Part shown: positions 16,320 to 16,338 of the stretch, piece after piece
How positions within the stretch are numbered: the stretch's first letter is position 1
How the letters are laid out: each line of letters starts with the position of its first letter
Assembly (NCBI GenBank): GCA_937957815.1
Contig: CALFXN010000418.1
Location: 1-16,338, forward strand
Direction: 5' to 3'
DNA length: 16,338 nt
From: an uncultured Synergistales bacterium
Lineage (GTDB): Bacteria > Synergistota > Synergistia > Synergistales > Aminobacteriaceae
The notes under the pieces: generated by a model
The model's input: only the letters and a program-made list of their open reading frames with translations
What the model was told of the DNA's origin: nothing
Databases searched by the model: none
Translations under genes and position numbers: made by a program

Positions 16320-16338
16320 GCCGGGATGGCGGAACTGG
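16320..16338 (+). tRNA. tRNA-Leu, 5' part only
   Basis: The last 19 bases, GCCGGGATGGCGGAACTGG, match the acceptor strand (GCCGGGA), the TG at positions 8-9, and the start of the D arm (GGCGGAACTGG) that are typical of bacterial tRNA-Leu genes. The window ends before the anticodon, so the isoacceptor is unknown. A promoter with ideal spacing lies immediately upstream, which strengthens the call. Confidence 0.82.

Overview
This window is a compact, GC-rich bacterial chromosome segment made of housekeeping genes. Every gene I can support lies on the + strand. It holds twelve complete protein genes, the probable last codons of a thirteenth (minC), and the first 19 bases of a tRNA-Leu. I found no insertion sequence, phage gene, CRISPR array, toxin-antitoxin pair or defence island, and no gene-free stretch over 300 bases. 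The gene set (Min system, RodA, TIGR03960 radical SAM protein with DUF2344, RNase G, full-length SMC, two-domain Sua5) fits a rod-shaped anaerobic bacterium. My weakly held guess is Synergistota or a neighbouring diderm or Firmicute-like lineage; no 16S or other diagnostic marker is present.

Layout. Positions 1-2281 carry division-site selection and wall elongation: minC tail, minD, minE and a RodA/FtsW-type glycosyltransferase. Positions 2302-6276 carry a radical SAM protein of unknown function, its DUF2344 partner and RNase G. Positions 6251-9667 encode a 1138-residue SMC that starts from TTG inside the end of the RNase G gene. Positions 9664-13240 carry a TrmN6-like N6-adenine methyltransferase, the 16S rRNA 2'-O-methyltransferase RsmI, and methionyl-tRNA synthetase with a C-terminal tRNA-binding domain. 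A clear Rho-independent terminator follows at 13279-13308. A second run then holds a TatD-type DNase, tRNA-guanine transglycosylase (tgt) and threonylcarbamoyl-AMP synthase (Sua5). A good sigma-70 promoter at 16276-16304 precedes the tRNA-Leu that runs off the end.

How the genes fit together. Spacing is tight: several junctions overlap by 4 to 26 bases and most starts have strong Shine-Dalgarno sequences. Everything from minC to metG therefore looks like one roughly 13-kb transcription unit, with its promoter left of the window. It combines shape and division (MinCDE, RodA), chromosome organisation (SMC), RNA processing (RNase G) and translation or RNA modification (TrmN6-like, RsmI, MetG). 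The second unit continues the tRNA theme (Tgt, Sua5, tRNA-Leu). The least understood part is the radical SAM-DUF2344 pair next to RNase G. I see no wholly new system. The points most worth a second look are that pair, the SMC gene sitting where many bacteria have rplU-rpmA, and the altered N-terminal motif of this SMC.
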